Shown: positions 10,017 to 21,589, counted from the first letter of the stretch. The stretch is 64,000 nucleotides of DNA from Babylonia areolata (GCF_041734735.1 NC_134889.1:129501-193500); one strand, 5' to 3'. Program-made: numbers and translations. Notes: generated by a model from the letters alone, not told the origin.

Positions 10017-10669
10017 GTGTGCAGGATGTTACCTGTAAATGTCACTTGTGTACCAGTAAGTCTCATCTATTTACCTGGCGTGAGCAGGATGTTACATATG
10101 ATTATCAACTATGTACCTGGTATGTGCAGGATGTTGCCTGTGTACCTGATTGATTCAGGATGTTACCTGTAGTTCTCACTTGTGTGCCTGACATGTGCAG
10201 GATATTACCTATAAATCTCACTTGTGTACCTGACATGTGCAGGATATTACCTATAAATCTCACTTGTGTACCTGACATGTGCAGGATATTACCTATAAAT
10301 CTCACTTGTGTACCTGACATGTGCAGGATATTACCTATAAATCTCACTTGTGTACCTGACATGTGCAGGATATTACCTATAAATCTCACTTGTGTGCCTG
10401 ACATGTGCAGGATATTACCTATAAATCTCACTTGTGTACCTGACATGTGCAGGATATCACCTGTAAATGTCAGTTGTATACCTGAAATGTACAGGATGTT
10501 ATCTGTGAGTCTTGCCTATTTACCTGATGTGAGCAGGATGTTACCTGTGATTATCAACTGTGTACCTGATATGTGCAGGATGTTGCCTGTGTACCTGATT
10601 AATTCAGGATGTTACCTGTAAATCTCATCTGTGTACCTGACATGTGCAGGATGTTACCTGTAAATGTCA
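10017..10669 (+). repeat. 42-bp minisatellite, left part
   Basis: Head-to-tail 42-bp units with CCTGACATGTGCAGGAT, ATTACCTATAAATCTCAC and TTGTGTA. Six or seven central copies are nearly identical, while flanking ones are diverged. The array continues at 12780 after an insertion. The unit is 14 codons, so several frames are open across it without any implication of a protein. Confidence 0.95.
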
Positions 10670-10797
10670 CTTGTTGTTACAACCCATTAGGGGTTGCCCA
10701 TGTACCCCCACCCTTCCCAGACTAACTAACGTCCCAACAACACAAACAGAGAGACACAGAAAAGTTCAGCTCGGTTCTTTACTTGTAATCACCTTAA

Positions 10798-11913
10798 CCC
10801 CTAGGCTGCCTATATGACGAGATAACTCGTCATGGCAAGCATGTATACTTTGCTGCCACAATGACGAGATAACTTGTCATCGAAATATTCTGACTTTTCC
10901 CTGGTTTGCATTCACTTCGTTGACAAAAATAGTGATAGCTTTAGCCTGGGGAATCTCTCTAGATTCTATTCATAGCTAGAAACCCCATCTATGTCATGAA
11001 GCAGTCCTTTATTTGAACATTTTGTTTGGGTCACTGTCCCAGTTTTGCCTGACTTCTCTCCTCGCTCACTCAACAAAATGTCGGACTGATGCTGTGCTCA
11101 AGACATGCGATTGTGACAAACTGAATCAACCAAGATTTCTTTCTTTAGCTGATGCTCAGAAAGAATTGAAGCGTAAATTCAAAGGAGAAGACAGTGATGA
11201 AGATTTGTAGGACGACGATCTGATAGAAAATAAAGGAAGCAATCGAGAGTGGCCAAGATGCGACTATCAGTGAGTGATGCGATAGTCGAGTGATGCCGGC
11301 TGCCGGCTGTACAGATGTTACCAGACAACAGAACATGACCGAATTAGTAGCAGGACACAGTGTGAGCGATATTCTTGGCACTCAGCCAACGCGGTCTGAT
11401 GAGAACTGGATCAAGTGACCCTGTGAGAGGGGTGAAGAGGGGGTGGGGTGGGGGTGGAGACTAAGGGGGCGTGGCCTCACATCCATCTTATCACTTGGAG
11501 AAGTCACAATGCATTGTGCATCTATCTCTTAAAAAAAAAAAAATATATATATATATATATATTGTGGTTGTTCTAGTATGATTTTGTGTTTGCAGATATC
11601 CATTTGTCCAGAAAATATGATATTTTAGTGCAAATTACCTGACTAATGTTTGTAATGAACAAGCTGAAAATGTGACAAAAAACAAAACACTGATTTCAAA
11701 ACGACAGTATATCACTAAAAATATATAAAATGGGAAAACAACATGTATTTTGTATTCTTTATTCATTTACCTTTCAGAATATATATACTTTTATGTGTCT
11801 TTCTCCAGTAACAAAGAGCACAGAATTTTTGGAAAATTTATACCCATTTTTTGTGAAAAAAAACCCTGGCAAATAGATTTCACTTAAATTTTATTTTCCT
11901 GGCAGCGAAAGGG
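10798..11913 (+). mobile_element. Defective piggyBac-like DNA transposon
   Basis: Flanked by TTAA at 10794-10797 and 11914-11917, with terminal inverted repeats CCCCTAGGCTGCC (left) and CCCTTTCGCTGCCAGG (right end, read on the - strand). The TTAA target and CCC-start are hallmarks of piggyBac. Just inside the left end are two 20-bp palindromes built on ATGACGAG and CTCGTCAT. Positions 11130-11210 encode FLSLADAQKELKRKFKGE followed by an acidic DSDEDL run, then DDDLIE; a shifted frame near 11320-11400 reads VTRQQNMTELVAGHSVSDIL. This resembles the acidic N-terminus of piggyBac transposases. The catalytic core is missing (total 1116 bp, against the usual 2-3 kb), so it is a non-autonomous deletion derivative. 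Confidence 0.85.
10814..10880. repeat. Paired subterminal palindromes of the piggyBac-like element
   Basis: ATGACGAGATAACTCGTCAT at 10814-10833 has perfect 8-bp arms around ATAA. A second copy with one change (CTTGTCAT) lies at 10861-10880. Subterminal palindromes are plausible transposase binding sites; that role is inferred from position. Confidence 0.75.
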
Positions 11914-12779
11914 TTAAATAAATCAAACACACAAAGATTACCCCCATCTAACTAAAGCACAATTCCATTTCAGCTTCAACACTTCATAATCTTATAGAGT
12001 CAGTTGCGGCACCAGTTCATCTTAATGACACTGCCAGAGTCCACCTGGCGCGAACTTCCCCCGACAGTTGAAGATGGATGTTGTAGACGCGAGGGTTAAG
12101 GTAGGATGGGTTGAGAGGGAAAATGGGAAAGGGGTGCTGGAAGTTTGGAGTGGGAGTGGGAGCAGGTGTGAGGAAAATTTGAGGATAAACTGGAAGGAGA
12201 ACGAAGACTGTCCCAATGTTGATCCTGGAGCTCCGTTAAAGGCAGTGGCACGAGGGGAAAACTCTCAGGAAATCTGTTACCAGGTAAAATACAGGCACAC
12301 CACTGGCCCAGGAAAAAAACACAGACCCCCACACAGAAGGGGATGACCAGGAAACACCCCACTACTCCTACCAGACGGCACCCAACAGCTCACACGCTGG
12401 CATGGCAACCCGTCTCTTGAGAGAGCTTGGCATCGACAGCCAAGCGAAATCCTTCCCCCTCTAACTACATAAATTTCTGAACTTGCTCACAGTTAAAAAA
12501 TGTTTAAGAAACAGGAACAGCTCACAGTTAAAAAATGTTTAAGAAACAGGAACATGTCACATACATATCCCAGAGGCGTGTGTGCATAAGCACGGCGTTA
12601 AGCCGAACATACACACGAAAAAGAGGTGGTGGTGAAGGAAGAAGGAAGAGAGAGGGGGGAGGTGAGGGGGTGGGGGCAGGGGGAAGAAGGGAGAAATGAA
12701 ATAAAGGGAGAGAAGGGAAGGAGAAACAAGGGGCACACAAACACACGCACAGAGATCGCCAGCGAGTCATGACACTTGT

Positions 12780-14267
12780 GTACCTGAAATGTGCATGATG
12801 TTACCTGTAAGTCTCACCTATTTACCTGATGTGAGCGGGATTTACATGTGATTCTCACCTGTGTAGCTGACATGTGCAGGATTTTAACTGTAATTATCAC
12901 CTGTGTACCTGATGTGTGCATAATGTTACCTTAAAATGTCACCTGTGTACTTGACTTGTAGGATGTTACATGTAGCTGTAACCTATGTATCTGACATGTG
13001 CATGTTATCTGTAAATGTCACCTGTGTACTTGACATGTGCAGAATGTGACCTGTAATTCTCACCTGTGTACCTGACATTTGCAGGATGTTACATTTAGTT
13101 CTAATTTTTTTGTGCCTGACATGTGTAGGACATTTTCCTGAAGCTCATACTCATAGCTCTGTACCTGATATGTACAGTATATTACCTGTAATTGTCACCT
13201 GTGTATCTGAGGTGTTCAGAATATTACCTGTAGATCTCACCTATGTACCAGATGAGTGCAGGATGTTACCTGTAAATGTCACCTGTGTACCTGACATGTG
13301 CAGGATGTTACCTGTAAATGTCACCTGTGTACCTGACGTGTACGTGTAGGATGTTACTTGTAAATGTCACCTGTGTACCTGACGTGTAGGATGTTTCCTG
13401 TAAATGTCACCAGTGTACCTGACATGTGTAGGATGTTACCTGTAAATGTCACCTGTGTACCTGACATGTGTAGGATGTTACCTGTAAATGTCACCTGTGT
13501 ACCTGACATGTGTAGGATGTTTCCTGTAAATTTCACCTGTGTACCTGACATGTGTAGGATGTTTCCTGTAAATGTCACCTGTGTACCTGACATGTGTAGG
13601 ATGTTACCTGTAAATGTCATCTGTGTACCTGACATGTGCAGGATGTTTCCTGTAAATGTCACCTGTGTACCAGACGTGCAGGATGTTACCTGAAAATGTC
13701 ACCTGTATACCCGATGTTTGCAGGATGTTACCTGAAAATGTCACCTGTATACCTGATGTTTGCAGGATGTTACCTGAAAATGTCACCTGTATACCCGATG
13801 TTTGCATGATGTTACCTGAAAATGTCACCTGTATACCTGATGTTTGCAGGATGTTACCTGAAAATGTCATCTGTATACCTGATGTTTGCAGGATGTTACC
13901 TGAAAATGTCACCTGTATACCCGATGTTTGCAGGATGTTACCTGAAAATGTCACCTGTATACCTGATGTTTGCAGGATGTTACCTGAAAATGTCACCTGT
14001 ATACCTGATGTTTGCAGGATGTTACCTGAAAATGTCGCCTGTATACCTGATGTTTGCAGGATGTTACCTGAAAATGTCACCTGTATACCTGATGTTTGCA
14101 GGATGTTACCTGAAAATGTCACCTGTATACCTGATGTTTGCAGGATGTTACCTGAAAATGTCACCTGTATATCTGACATGTGCATGATGCTACCTGAAAT
14201 GTCGACTGTGTACCTGATGTGTGCATAATGTTACCTTTTATGTAACCTGTATACCTGACATGTGCAG
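12780..14267 (+). repeat. 42-bp minisatellite, right part, abutting an exon
   Basis: This is the continuation of the array at 10017-10669. Units carry ACCTGACATGTGCAGGATGT or ACCTGATGTTTGCAGGATGT and TACCTGAAAATGTCACC. From about 13250 they are very homogeneous and fall into two consecutive subfamilies (ATGTGTAGG, then ATGTTTGCAGG). The final unit supplies the splice acceptor of the HS2ST1 exon at 14268. Confidence 0.95.
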
Positions 14268-14425
14268 GACGCCAGGCAGCCAGTGGGCCCTGGAGCAAGC
14301 CAAGCAGAACGTGCTGACCAACTACCTGCTAGTGGGGGTGACAGAGGAGCTGGGTGACTTCATCGCTGTCTTGGAGGCCACACTGCCACGCTTCTTCAGA
14401 GGGGCCACCCAGCTCTTCAACAATG
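14268..14425 (+). CDS. HS2ST1: Heparan sulfate 2-O-sulfotransferase, penultimate coding exon
   Basis: The 158-bp exon encodes 52 residues plus split codons: GSQWALEQAKQNVL, LVGVTEELGDF and LPRFFRGATQLF. These closely follow the C-terminal half of animal HS2ST1, where GSRWALDQAK, FLVGVTEELEDF and ALPRFFRGATEL occur. The enzyme is a Golgi type II membrane protein that transfers sulfate from PAPS to the 2-O position of iduronic or glucuronic acid in heparan sulfate. The acceptor is CATGTGCAG just before 14268, lying in the last unit of the 42-bp minisatellite with almost no pyrimidine tract. The donor is AATG followed by GTACAC at 14426. The phase (one base carried out) matches the next exon at 17013 exactly. 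Earlier exons with the PAPS-binding region and catalytic histidine are outside the window. Confidence 0.95.
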
Positions 14426-14431
14426 GTACAC

Positions 14432-15487
14432 CCACCCTGATGACCGACCACCCTGATGACTGATCACTGACCACCCTGATGACTGACCGACCACCTGATG
14501 ACTGACCGACCACCTGATGACTAATGACCGACCACCTGATGACCGACCACCTGATGACTAATGACTGACCACCTGATGACAGACCACTCTCATGACAGAC
14601 CACCCCGATGACTAATGACTCACCTGATGACTGACCACCCTGATGACTAATGACTGACCACCTGATGACAGACCACTCTCATGACAGACCACCCTGATGA
14701 CTAATGATTGACCACCTTCATGACTGACCACCCTCATGACTGACCACTCTGATGACTGACCACCTTCATGACTGACCACTCTCATGACTGATGACTGACC
14801 ACTCTCATGACGGATGACTGACCACCTTCATGACCGACCACTGACCACCCTCATGACCGACCACTCTCATGACTGATGACTGACCACTCTGATGACTGAC
14901 CACCTTCATGACTGATGACTGACCACCTTCATGACTGATGACTGACCACCTTCATGACTGATGACTGACCACCCTCATGACTGACCACCCTCATGACAGA
15001 TGACTGACCACCTTCATGACTGATGACTGACCACCCTCATGACTGACCACTCTCATGACTAATGACTGACCACCTGATGACAGACCACTCTCATGACAGA
15101 CCACCCCGATGACTGACTCACCTGATGACTGACCACCCTGATGACTAATGACTGACCACCTGATGACAGACCACTCTCATGACAGACCACCCTGATGACT
15201 AATGATTGACCACCTTCATGACTGACCACCCTCGTGACTAATGATTGACCACCCTCATGACTGACCACTCTCATGACTGATGACTGACCACCCTCATGAC
15301 TGACCACTCTCATGACTGATGACTGACCACCTTCATGACTGACCACTCTCATGACTGATGACTGACCACCTTCATGACTGACCACCCTGATGACTGACCA
15401 CCCTCATGACAGATGACTGACCACCTGATGACTAATGGCTGACCACCTGATGACTGACCACCCTGATGACTGACCACCCTGACTCAT
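14432..15487 (+). repeat. Intronic minisatellite based on GACTGACCAC
   Basis: Irregular array of 12-24-bp subunits built from TGATGACTGACCACC, CTCATGACTGACCAC and CTAATGACTGACC. It begins within a few bases of the HS2ST1 donor and fills the first 1.06 kb of the last intron. It shows a duplicated block: 14568-14715 resembles 15060-15210. Confidence 0.92.
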
Positions 15488-15490
15488 ATA

Positions 15491-16905
15491 CAGTGGGTAA
15501 GTGTGACTGGGGACTGTTTCTGTACAGCAGGTAGGTGTGACTGGGGACTGTTTCTATACAGCGGGTAGGTGTGACTGGGGACTGCAGGTAGGTGTGACTG
15601 GGGACTGTTTCTATACAGCGGGTAGGTGTGACTGGGGACTGTTTCTATACAGCGGGTAGGTGTGACTGGGGACTGTTTCTATACAGCAGGTAGGTGTGAC
15701 TGGGGACTGTTTCTATACAGCGGGTAGGTGTGACTGGGGACTGTTTCTATACAGCGGGTAGGTGTGACTGGGGACTGTTTCTATACAGCAGGTAGGTGTG
15801 ACTGGGGACTGTTTCTATACAGCAGGTAGGTGTGACTGGGGACTGTTTCTATACAGCAGGTAGGTGTGACTGGGGACTGTTTCTATACAGTGTACAGCAG
15901 GTAGGTGTGACTGGGGACTGCAGGTAGGTGTGACTGGGGACTGTTTCTGTACAGCAGGTAGGTGTGACTGGGGACTGTTTTTATACAGCGGGTAGGTGTG
16001 ACTGGGGACTGTTTCTATACAGCGGGTAGGTGTGACTGGGGACTGTTTCTGTACAGTAGATAGGTGTGACTGGGGACTGTTTCTGTACAGCAGGTAGGTG
16101 TGACTGGGGACTGCAGGTAGGTGTGACTGGGGACTGCAGGTAGGTGTGACTGGGGACTGTTTCTATACAGCGGGTAGGTGTGACTGGGGACTGTTTCTGT
16201 ACAGCAGGTAGGTGTGACTGGGGACTGTTTTTATACAGCGGGTAGGTGTGACTGGGGACTGTTTCTATACAGCGGGTAGGTGTGACTGGGGACTGTTTCT
16301 GTACAGTAGATAGGTGTGACTGGGGACTGTTTCTGTACAGCAGGTAGGTGTGACTGGGGACTGCAGGTAGGTGTGACTGGGGACTGCAGGTAGGTGTGAC
16401 TGGGGACTGTTTCTATACAGTGTACAGCAGGTAGGTGTGACTGGGGACTGTTTCTATACAGTGTACAGCAGGTAGGTGTGACTGGGGACTGTTTCTATAC
16501 AGCGGGTAGGTGTGACTGGGGACTGTTTTTATACAGCGGGTAGGTGTGACTGGGGACTGTTTCTATACAGTGTACAGCAGGTAGGTGTGACTGGGGACTG
16601 TTTCTATACAGCAGGTAGGTGTGACTGGGGACTGTTTCTATACAGCGGGTAGGTGTGACTGGGGACTGTTTCTATACAGTAGATAGGTGTGACTGGGGAC
16701 TGTTTCTGTACAGCAGGTAGGTGTGACTGGGGACCGTTTCTGTACAGCAGGTAGGTGTGACTGGGGACTTTCTGTACAGCAATTAGGTGTGACTGGGGAC
16801 TGTTTCTATACAGCAGGTAGGTGTGACTGGGGACTGTTTCTGTACAGCAGGTAGGTGTGACTGGGGACTGTTTCTGTACAGCAGGTAGGTGTGACTGGGG
16901 ACTTT
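15491..16905 (+). repeat. Intronic 34-bp minisatellite with splice-like motifs
   Basis: About 40 head-to-tail units of GTAGGTGTGACTGGGGACTG plus TTTCTATACAGCAG. Shorter units lack the TTTCTATACAG part. Each full unit places TTTCTATACAG (acceptor-like) just before CAGGTAGGTG (donor-like). A ~250-bp higher-order duplication is visible: the run starting near 15971 recurs near 16221. Confidence 0.93.
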
Positions 16906-17012
16906 AAAAATAAGGCAGGGAAATGGGACTGGGAACTTTTTTTTTTTACAGTGAGTAGTTATAACTGGGATTTTTACTCCGCTGACCAGTGAAGGTCTGA
17001 CTGTGTGTTCAG

Positions 17013-17233
17013 GTCGCAAGTCCCACCTGCGGAAGACCCTGAAGAAGTACCCCCCTGAACAAGCCACCATCGACAAGCTGCACCAGTCCAATGTGTGGAA
17101 AATGGAAAATGAGTTCTACCAGTTCGTGTTGGATCACTTTCATTACGTCAAGCAGCAGACTTTTAGTGTTGTGGATGGGGAATACCTGGAAAAGGGCCAT
17201 CGTTTTCAATATGAAAAGATTCGCCCCAGGTAA
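17013..17233 (+). CDS. HS2ST1: Heparan sulfate 2-O-sulfotransferase, last coding exon and stop
   Basis: The exon encodes the final 73 residues, starting in the split glycine codon: GRKSHLRKTLKKYPPEQ, IDKLHQSNVWKMENEFYQF and HRFQYEKIRPR, then TAA at 17231-17233. Vertebrate HS2ST1 ends with the same plan (KKSHLRKT, KMENEFYEFALEQF and a FFYEKIYP-like end), so this is the natural C-terminus. The acceptor is TGTGTTCAG ending at 17012. The last intron is 2587 bp and almost all minisatellite. No canonical + strand AATAAA was seen in the first ~9 kb after the stop; an ATTAAA sits at 21584-21589. The 3'UTR length is therefore undetermined. Confidence 0.96.
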
Positions 17234-17362
17234 AGGAAGTGTGGCCATGGATATATATCTCTGATCGCTGGCTTGGGCTGTGTGTGTGTATTTGTGTGTT
17301 TGTGTGTGTGTGCATGTGTTATGGAAGAGGTGAGGTGGAACATCAGGGTAGTGATGGTGTGT
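17234..17362 (+). other. HS2ST1: Start of HS2ST1 3'UTR
   Basis: Non-repetitive start of the untranslated region after the TAA, becoming GT-rich before the first downstream minisatellite. Confidence 0.6.
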
Positions 17363-17655
17363 TTCTGGGGTCAGTGAACAGTGTGTGTACTGTGACTGGT
17401 AGTGTGCCAGTAAGCAGTGTGTGTACTGTCACTGGCAGTGTGTCAGTGAGCAGTGTGTGTACTGTGACTGGTAGTGTGTCAGTGAACAGTGTGTGTACTG
17501 TGACTGGTAGTGTGTCAGTGAACAGTGTGTGTACTGTGACTGGTAGTGTGTCAGTGAACAGTGTGTGTACTGTGACTGGCAGTGTGTCAGTGAACAGTGT
17601 GTGTACTGTGACTGGCAGTGTGTCAGTGAACAGTGTGTGTACTGTCACTGGCAGT
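17363..17655 (+). repeat. 36-bp minisatellite in HS2ST1 3' flank
   Basis: Eight units built of TGTGTACTGTGACTGGTAG and TGTGTCAGTGAACAG. The 36-bp period keeps frames open, which is a by-product and not a gene. Confidence 0.92.
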
Positions 17656-17767
17656 GCTACATTGCTCAGTACAGACAGGCTGTGTGTGTTGATGTGTCTG
17701 TTGATGCGTGTACTTGTGCCTTTGTGTGTGGGTCTGATGGGAATTGTGGACCTGATGGGAATGGTGT

Positions 17768-18592
17768 GTCAGTGATGACAGTGTGGGGACATCACACATG
17801 ATGTGTCAGTGGTGACAGTGTGGGGACATCACACATGATGTGTCAGTGATGTACTGACAGTGTGGGGACATCACACATGATGTGTCAGTGATGTACTGAC
17901 AGTGTGGGAACATCACACATGATGTGTCAGTGATGTACTGACAGTGTGGGGACATCACACATGATGTGTCAGTGGTGACAGTGTGGGGACATCACACATG
18001 ATGTGTCAGTGGTGACAGTGTGGGGACATCACACATGATGTGTCAGTGATGTACTGACAGTGTGGGGACATCACACATGATGTGTCAGTGGTGACAGTGT
18101 GGGTACATCACACATGATGTGTCAGTGGTGACAGTGTGGGGACATCACACATGATGTGTCAGTGATGTACTGACAGTGTGGGGACATCACACATGATGTG
18201 TCAGTGGTGACAGTGTGGGGACATCACACATGATGTGTCAGTGGTGACAGTGTGGGGACATCACACATAATGTGTCAGTGATGTACTGACAGTGTGGGAA
18301 CATCACACATGATGTGTCAGTGATGTACTGACAGTGTGGGTACATCACACATGATGTGTCAGTGATGACAGTGTGGGGACATCACACATGATGTGTCAGT
18401 GATGTACTGACAGTGTGGGAACATCACACATGATGTGTCAGTGATGTACTGACAGTGTGGGGACATCACACATGATGTGTCAGTGATGACAGTGTGGGGA
18501 CATCACACATGATGTGTCAGTGATGACAGTGTGGGGACATCACACTTGATGTGTCAGTGATGACAGTGTGGGGACATCACACATGATGTGTG
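17768..18592 (+). repeat. Hairpin-forming minisatellite, 36- and 42-bp units
   Basis: About 20 units of TGTCAGTGATGTACTGACA (or the shorter TGTCAGTGGTGACA) plus GTGTGGGGACATCACACATG. The long form has a perfect 7-bp inverted repeat (TGTCAGT and ACTGACA). The second part has ACATCA and TGATGT arms. Each unit can fold into two small stems. Confidence 0.93.
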
Positions 18593-18879
18593 TGCACACA
18601 ACTATCAGCCATGATGATGTGGTCAGCTGACATCCAGAGTAGTGGCAGAGTCTCTGAACCAGAGCATGTTTGCTGTGTGTGTGTGTGTGTGTGTGTGTTC
18701 TGACAACTGTGAAAAGTGATGCCATTACTTTGATGCTTTCCTGTGATGCCAGGGAGTGGGGGAGGATTGGAGGGAAAGGGGGTGGGTTTGTGTGTAAAGG
18801 GGGGTGGGGGGAGGTATGGAGGGGGGTGTACCATCTCATAATGAGATAAGGGTTGCCAACAAATATGGTGATGTAAAAA
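18593..18879. other. Spacer with GT microsatellite
   Basis: Mostly unique sequence with a (GT)12-like tract at about 18673-18699 and a G-rich stretch at 18760-18830. No gene was seen. Confidence 0.7.
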
Positions 18880-19080
18880 CTGGGCACATGTTTAGCATAG
18901 TGTCACAGAGGTAGTGTAAACACTGGGCTCAGGTTTACCATAGTGTCATAGAGGTAGTGTAAAAACTGGGCTCAGGTTTACCACAGTGTCATAGACATAG
19001 TATAAACACTGGGCTCAGGTTTGCCATAGTGTCATAGACATAGTGTAAAAACTGGGCACTGGTTTACCTTAGTTTGATAG
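18880..19080 (+). repeat. Short minisatellite, ~60-bp unit, 4 copies
   Basis: Copies share AGTGTCATAGA, TAGTGTAAAAACTGGGC and TCAGGTTTACCATAG. Confidence 0.85.
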
Positions 19081-19164
19081 AAAACAAAATGTGAAAGTGT
19101 GATGATGTGTGTGTCCTAGTGATGTGAAAAATATGTAATTCTGTCTACCCTAGTCATGTATGAA

Positions 19165-20025
19165 ATAAGACATGTCTGTGTGGCTCAGTGATGGAGATAG
19201 GTCAGGCAGTATGACCTGTGTGGCTCAGTGATGATCAAGTCAGGCAGTATGACCTGTGTGGCTCAGTGATGATCAAGTCAGGCAGTATAATCTGTGTGGC
19301 TCAGTGATGATCAGGTCAGGCAGTATGACCTGTGTGGCTCAGTGATGACCAAGTCAGGCAGTATGACCTGTGTGCCTCAGTGATGATCAAGTCAGGCAGT
19401 ATAATCTGTGTGGCTCAGTGATGATCAAGTCAGGCAGTATGATCAGGTCAGGCAGTATGACCTGTGTGGCTCAGTGATGGAGATAGGTCAGGCAGTATGA
19501 TCTGTGTGGCTCAGTGATGATCAAGTCAGGCAGTATGATCAAGTCAGGCAGTATGACCTGTGTGGCTCAGTGATGGAGAAAGGTCAGGCAGTATGATCTG
19601 TGTGGCTCAGTGATGGAGATAGGTCAGGCAGTATGATCTGTGTGGCTCAGTGATGATCAAGTCAGGCAGTATGATCAAGTCAGGCAGTATGATCTGTGTG
19701 GCTCAGTGATGAAGTCAGGCAGTATGATCTGTGTGGCTCAGTGATGAAGAAAGGTCAGGCAGTATGATCTGTGTGGCTCAGTGATGGAGATAGGTCAGGC
19801 ACTATGATCTGTGTGGCTCAGTGATGAGTCAGGCAGTATGATCTGTGTGGCTCAGAGTCAGGCAGTATGATCTGTGTGGCTCAGTGATGAAGTCAGGCAG
19901 TATGATCTGTGTGGCTCAGTGATGAGTCAGGCAGTATGATCTGTGTGGCTCAGTGTTGAGTCAGGCAGTATGATCTGTGTGGCTCAGAGTCAGGCAGTAT
20001 GATCTGTGTGGCTCAGAGTCAGGCC
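19165..20025 (+). repeat. Minisatellite with GTCAGGCAGTATGATC unit
   Basis: About 25 irregular units of 27-44 bp containing CTGTGTGGCTCAGTGATG and GTCAGGCAGTATGA. Length varies by presence of GATCAA, GGAGATAG or neither. Confidence 0.92.
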
Positions 20026-20077
20026 AAAAGGATAGCATGGAAGAGTGACACCGCTGTGTGGAAGTATGACAGCATAT

Positions 20078-20350
20078 AAAGACACAACAGTTTGAAAGGC
20101 GATTTACTGTGTTACACACAATAGTTTGTTACAACCAACAGTTTGAAAGGCTGTTTACTGTGTTACACCCAACAGTTTGAAAGGCTATTTACTGTGTTAC
20201 ACCTAACAGTTTTAAAAGCTGTATACTGCGTTACACCCAACAGTTTGAAAAGCTGCATACTGTGTTACACCCAACAGTTCGAAAGGCTATTTACTGCGTT
20301 ACACCCAACAGTTTTAAAGGCTGTATTCTGTGTTATACCTAACAGGCTGG
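20078..20350 (+). repeat. 34-bp minisatellite with CAGTTTGAAAGGCTG unit
   Basis: Seven to eight copies of CAGTTTGAAAGGCTGTTTAC plus TGTGTTACACCCAA, each with scattered substitutions. Confidence 0.9.
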
Positions 20351-20399
20351 AAAGTACGGAAAGGTGTGGTGCCACAGTATCTCACGAGTTTCAGTGTGT

Positions 20400-20900
20400 G
20401 AATTGTAGTTTTCTGGACATCAGACAGTGATGTTGTCAATGGGGACATGTGTAGTTTTCTGGGCATCAGACAGTGATGTTGTCAGTGGGGACATGTGTAG
20501 TTTTCTGGACATCAGACAGTGATGTTGTCAATGGGGATGTGTAGTTTTCTGGACATCAGACAGTGATGGTGTCAATGGGGACAGGTATGTAGTTATTGAC
20601 TGTGGGGTCAGGTATGTAGTTATTGACTGTGAGTTATTGACTGTGGGGTCAGGTATGTAGTTATTGACTGTGGGGTCAGGTATGTAGTTATTGGCTGTGA
20701 GTTATTGACTGTGGGGTCAGGTATGTAGTTATTGACTGTGGGGTCAGGTATGTAGTTATTGACTGTGGGGTCAGGTATGTAGCTATTGACTGTTGGGGAT
20801 GAAGAACTGTTGATATTCTTTGCTAACCTCTGTGCTGACCTTTGTGGTGACCTCTGTGCTGACCTTTGTGGTGACCTCTGTGCTGACCTTTGCTGTGGCA
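20400..20900 (+). repeat. Three adjacent short minisatellites
   Basis: 20400-20585 holds four ~46-bp units with TAGTTTTCTGGACATCAGAC. 20586-20795 holds ~8 units of TTATTGACTGTGGGGTCAGG. 20830-20895 holds ~3 units of GACCTCTGTGCTGACCTTTG. Confidence 0.88.
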
Positions 20901-21415
<515 letters not shown>

Positions 21416-21428
21416 TACATATATATGA

Positions 21429-21552
21429 CTCAAGGCCTGACTAAGCATGTTGGGTTATACTGCTGGTAAGGCATCAGCCTTGCAGATGTGGTGTTGCATA
21501 TATGGATTTGTCTGAATGCAGTGTCGCCTTCTTGGAAAATTGAAACTGAAAC
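21429..21552 (+). mobile_element. Gastropod-type SINE, copy 2
   Basis: Full-length diverged copy starting CTCAAGGCCTGACTAAGC, with GGTAAGGCATCAGCCTTGCA, GTGGTGTTGCATATATGG and TGAATGCAGTGTCGCCTTC, ending in TTGAAACTGAAACT. It sits directly after the (CA)n and ATAC tract. Confidence 0.88.
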
Positions 21553-21583
21553 TCTTTTAAAGACAAAACAAAAATATGTCTCC

Positions 21584-21589
21584 ATTAAA
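21584..21589 (+). promoter_or_regulatory. Candidate variant polyadenylation signal ATTAAA
   Basis: This is the first ATTAAA-type hexamer I noticed downstream of the HS2ST1 stop on the + strand. It gives only weak evidence of a transcript end. Confidence 0.2.

Larger units (their letters stand above)
10675..12774 (-). mobile_element. Solo-LTR-like element with 5-bp target duplication
   Basis: This insertion into the 42-bp minisatellite is bounded by CTTGT at 10670-10674 and again at 12775-12779. It begins TGTTAC and ends TGACA, the TG...CA ends of an LTR. Read on the - strand it ends in GGGTTGTAACA. Without the nested transposon (10798-11913) it is about 980 bp. It has no recognised gag or pol, so a solo LTR of an LTR retrotransposon is the simplest reading; the family is not resolved. 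It holds a ~38-bp direct duplication near 12490-12555. The exact target duplication suggests a moderately recent fossil. Confidence 0.65.

Noticed and set aside
11560-11913. A catalytic core or C-terminal zinc-binding region of the piggyBac-like transposase
   Set aside because: The sequence between the N-terminal remnant and the right end is AT-rich and non-coding; no DDD-type motifs were found.
10017-14267. A CRISPR-like reading of the regularly spaced repeats
   Set aside because: The repeats are directly tandem with no unique spacers, and the context is an animal intron.
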